Shown piece by piece: positions 63,308 through 64,000 of a DNA stretch of 64,000 bases. The notes under the pieces are model-generated. The model made no database searches, was not told where the DNA came from, and saw only the letters and a list, made by a program, of their open reading frames with translations. The position numbers and the translations under genes were made by a program. Source of the stretch: Lasioglossum baleicum (Eukaryota; Arthropoda; Insecta; Hymenoptera; Halictidae); the NCBI RefSeq assembly GCF_051020765.1, contig NC_134929.1:20598135-20662134 (forward strand), in the 5' to 3' direction. Position 1 is the stretch's first letter. The number at the start of each line of letters is the position of its first letter.

Positions 63308-64000
63308 CTAATCCAAGGATTACTCTAGAATCTATCTGCTCGGCCTTTGACACCGATCGGCGCGGTTTTTTTTTTATTTTTTCCTTAAATCCTAAGCGCC
63401 CGCACGGAGGAACGCCCTTTCACCGCTCGATCGATCCTCCGCTAGCTCCCCTAATCGACCCTTTAACGCGCTCAACCGTTCCTCGAATAATCTGATTTCG
63501 CACTGCCACTCGATTTTATACTCTTCCCGTTTAATCGCCGGATCAACGGTCTTACTCTTGCACATTCGTTGTGCTCCCTGAAACCACCCTTTTACTAATG
63601 AATCCCTAAAACTTCGTGTACAATTTTTTTTGGCCGATTCATTGAATTTTGACAAACACCAAAAATCGTACATAAATGATCGAGAAGTCATTGCAAAGGG
63701 GAAGTTGTAATTCACATAAATTATATTATTCACGGTTTCTTCGAAAATCTCAAATAATGATGATCCGGACCGAAGCTATGAACGTGTGAACAGTACTTTT
63801 CTCTGGTTTTCCATGATTCCCGATGATGAGTCAGCGATCGAGGGAGAGAAAAGGCTTTCCTCCCAGGACAGGATCGCGAGGGGTTTGTCAGGGAGGGCAA
63901 AACGGATTGCTCGATCGCGGGGTTCGTTCACTCCCGAAACAATTAGGCTTGGCCGAAGTTAACTCGTTAGGGAGTCGATCAGACCTGACCGTAACATTCT
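63308..64000. other. cac intron (5' part of window end), nothing recognised
   Basis: No IS3 or earlier exon was recognised in the last 693 bases. An open frame over 63392-63733 on the minus strand has no similarity I know and no suitable splice sites. Confidence 0.65.

Noticed and set aside
63392..63733. 113-codon frame on the - strand at the window end, considered as an upstream cac exon
   Set aside because: It shows no S1-S3 pattern and has no fitting splice sites or phase.
1..64000. tRNA, rRNA or other structured RNA genes
   Set aside because: I looked for tRNA-like arms and conserved RNA motifs and found none I could support by eye.

Overview
The window looks like insect nuclear DNA, and I infer Hymenoptera (bee or ant) with moderate confidence. 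The reasons are a protein very close to the fly cacophony channel, long repeat-rich introns with abundant GA and AT microsatellites, a deleted mariner copy, and several short inverted-repeat elements. Only one gene can be supported. It is on the minus strand and fills almost the whole window: the voltage-gated calcium channel alpha-1 subunit of the CaV2 type (cacophony, cac). Transcription runs from high to low coordinates. Voltage-sensor segments S1-S3 of domain I and the start codon lie beyond position 64000. The last coding exon and 3' UTR lie below position 1 or were not recognised.

Layout along the transcript: domain I from S4 to S6 (63307-53467); I-II linker with the beta-subunit binding site (52772-50016); domain II (48007-46365); short II-III linker (46365-46040); domain III (45893-44106); III-IV linker and domain IV (44007-22090), ending in the EF-hand; pre-IQ and IQ exons (21924-21325); then a poorly conserved C-terminal tail from widely spaced exons (19325-2377) rich in His, Pro, Ser and Arg. 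Exon ends were set from splice consensus plus codon phase. Phases agree at every junction from 63307 to 21325. The tail between about 19.3 kb and 6.9 kb is less certain.

The most interesting biology is splice diversity. Four pairs of tandem homologous exons, each probably used one at a time, sit at functionally critical places: the S4 sensor of domain I (63207-63307 / 58999-59102), the I-II linker carrying or lacking the beta/Gbetagamma site (52657-52772 / 51202-51317), S2 of domain IV (37554-37664 / 32608-32718), and the S5-pore segment of domain IV (25156-25247 / 24143-24234). In three pairs, including both exons would shift the frame. In the domain IV S2 pair it would not. A 21-nt microexon, a tandem NAGNAG acceptor and an in-frame stop after the His-rich exon add further options.

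The introns hold no other recognisable gene. They contain one deleted mariner (44670-45198), at least three elements ending in TACAGGGTGT plus a short hairpin with similar ends, two copies of a TACACTCCTC-ended element in opposite orientation, other palindromic MITE-like elements, several minisatellites, and clusters of CACGTG and CCACGCC motifs. Nearly all long GA microsatellites have the purine strand on +, so the cac pre-mRNA carries pyrimidine (UC) tracts.
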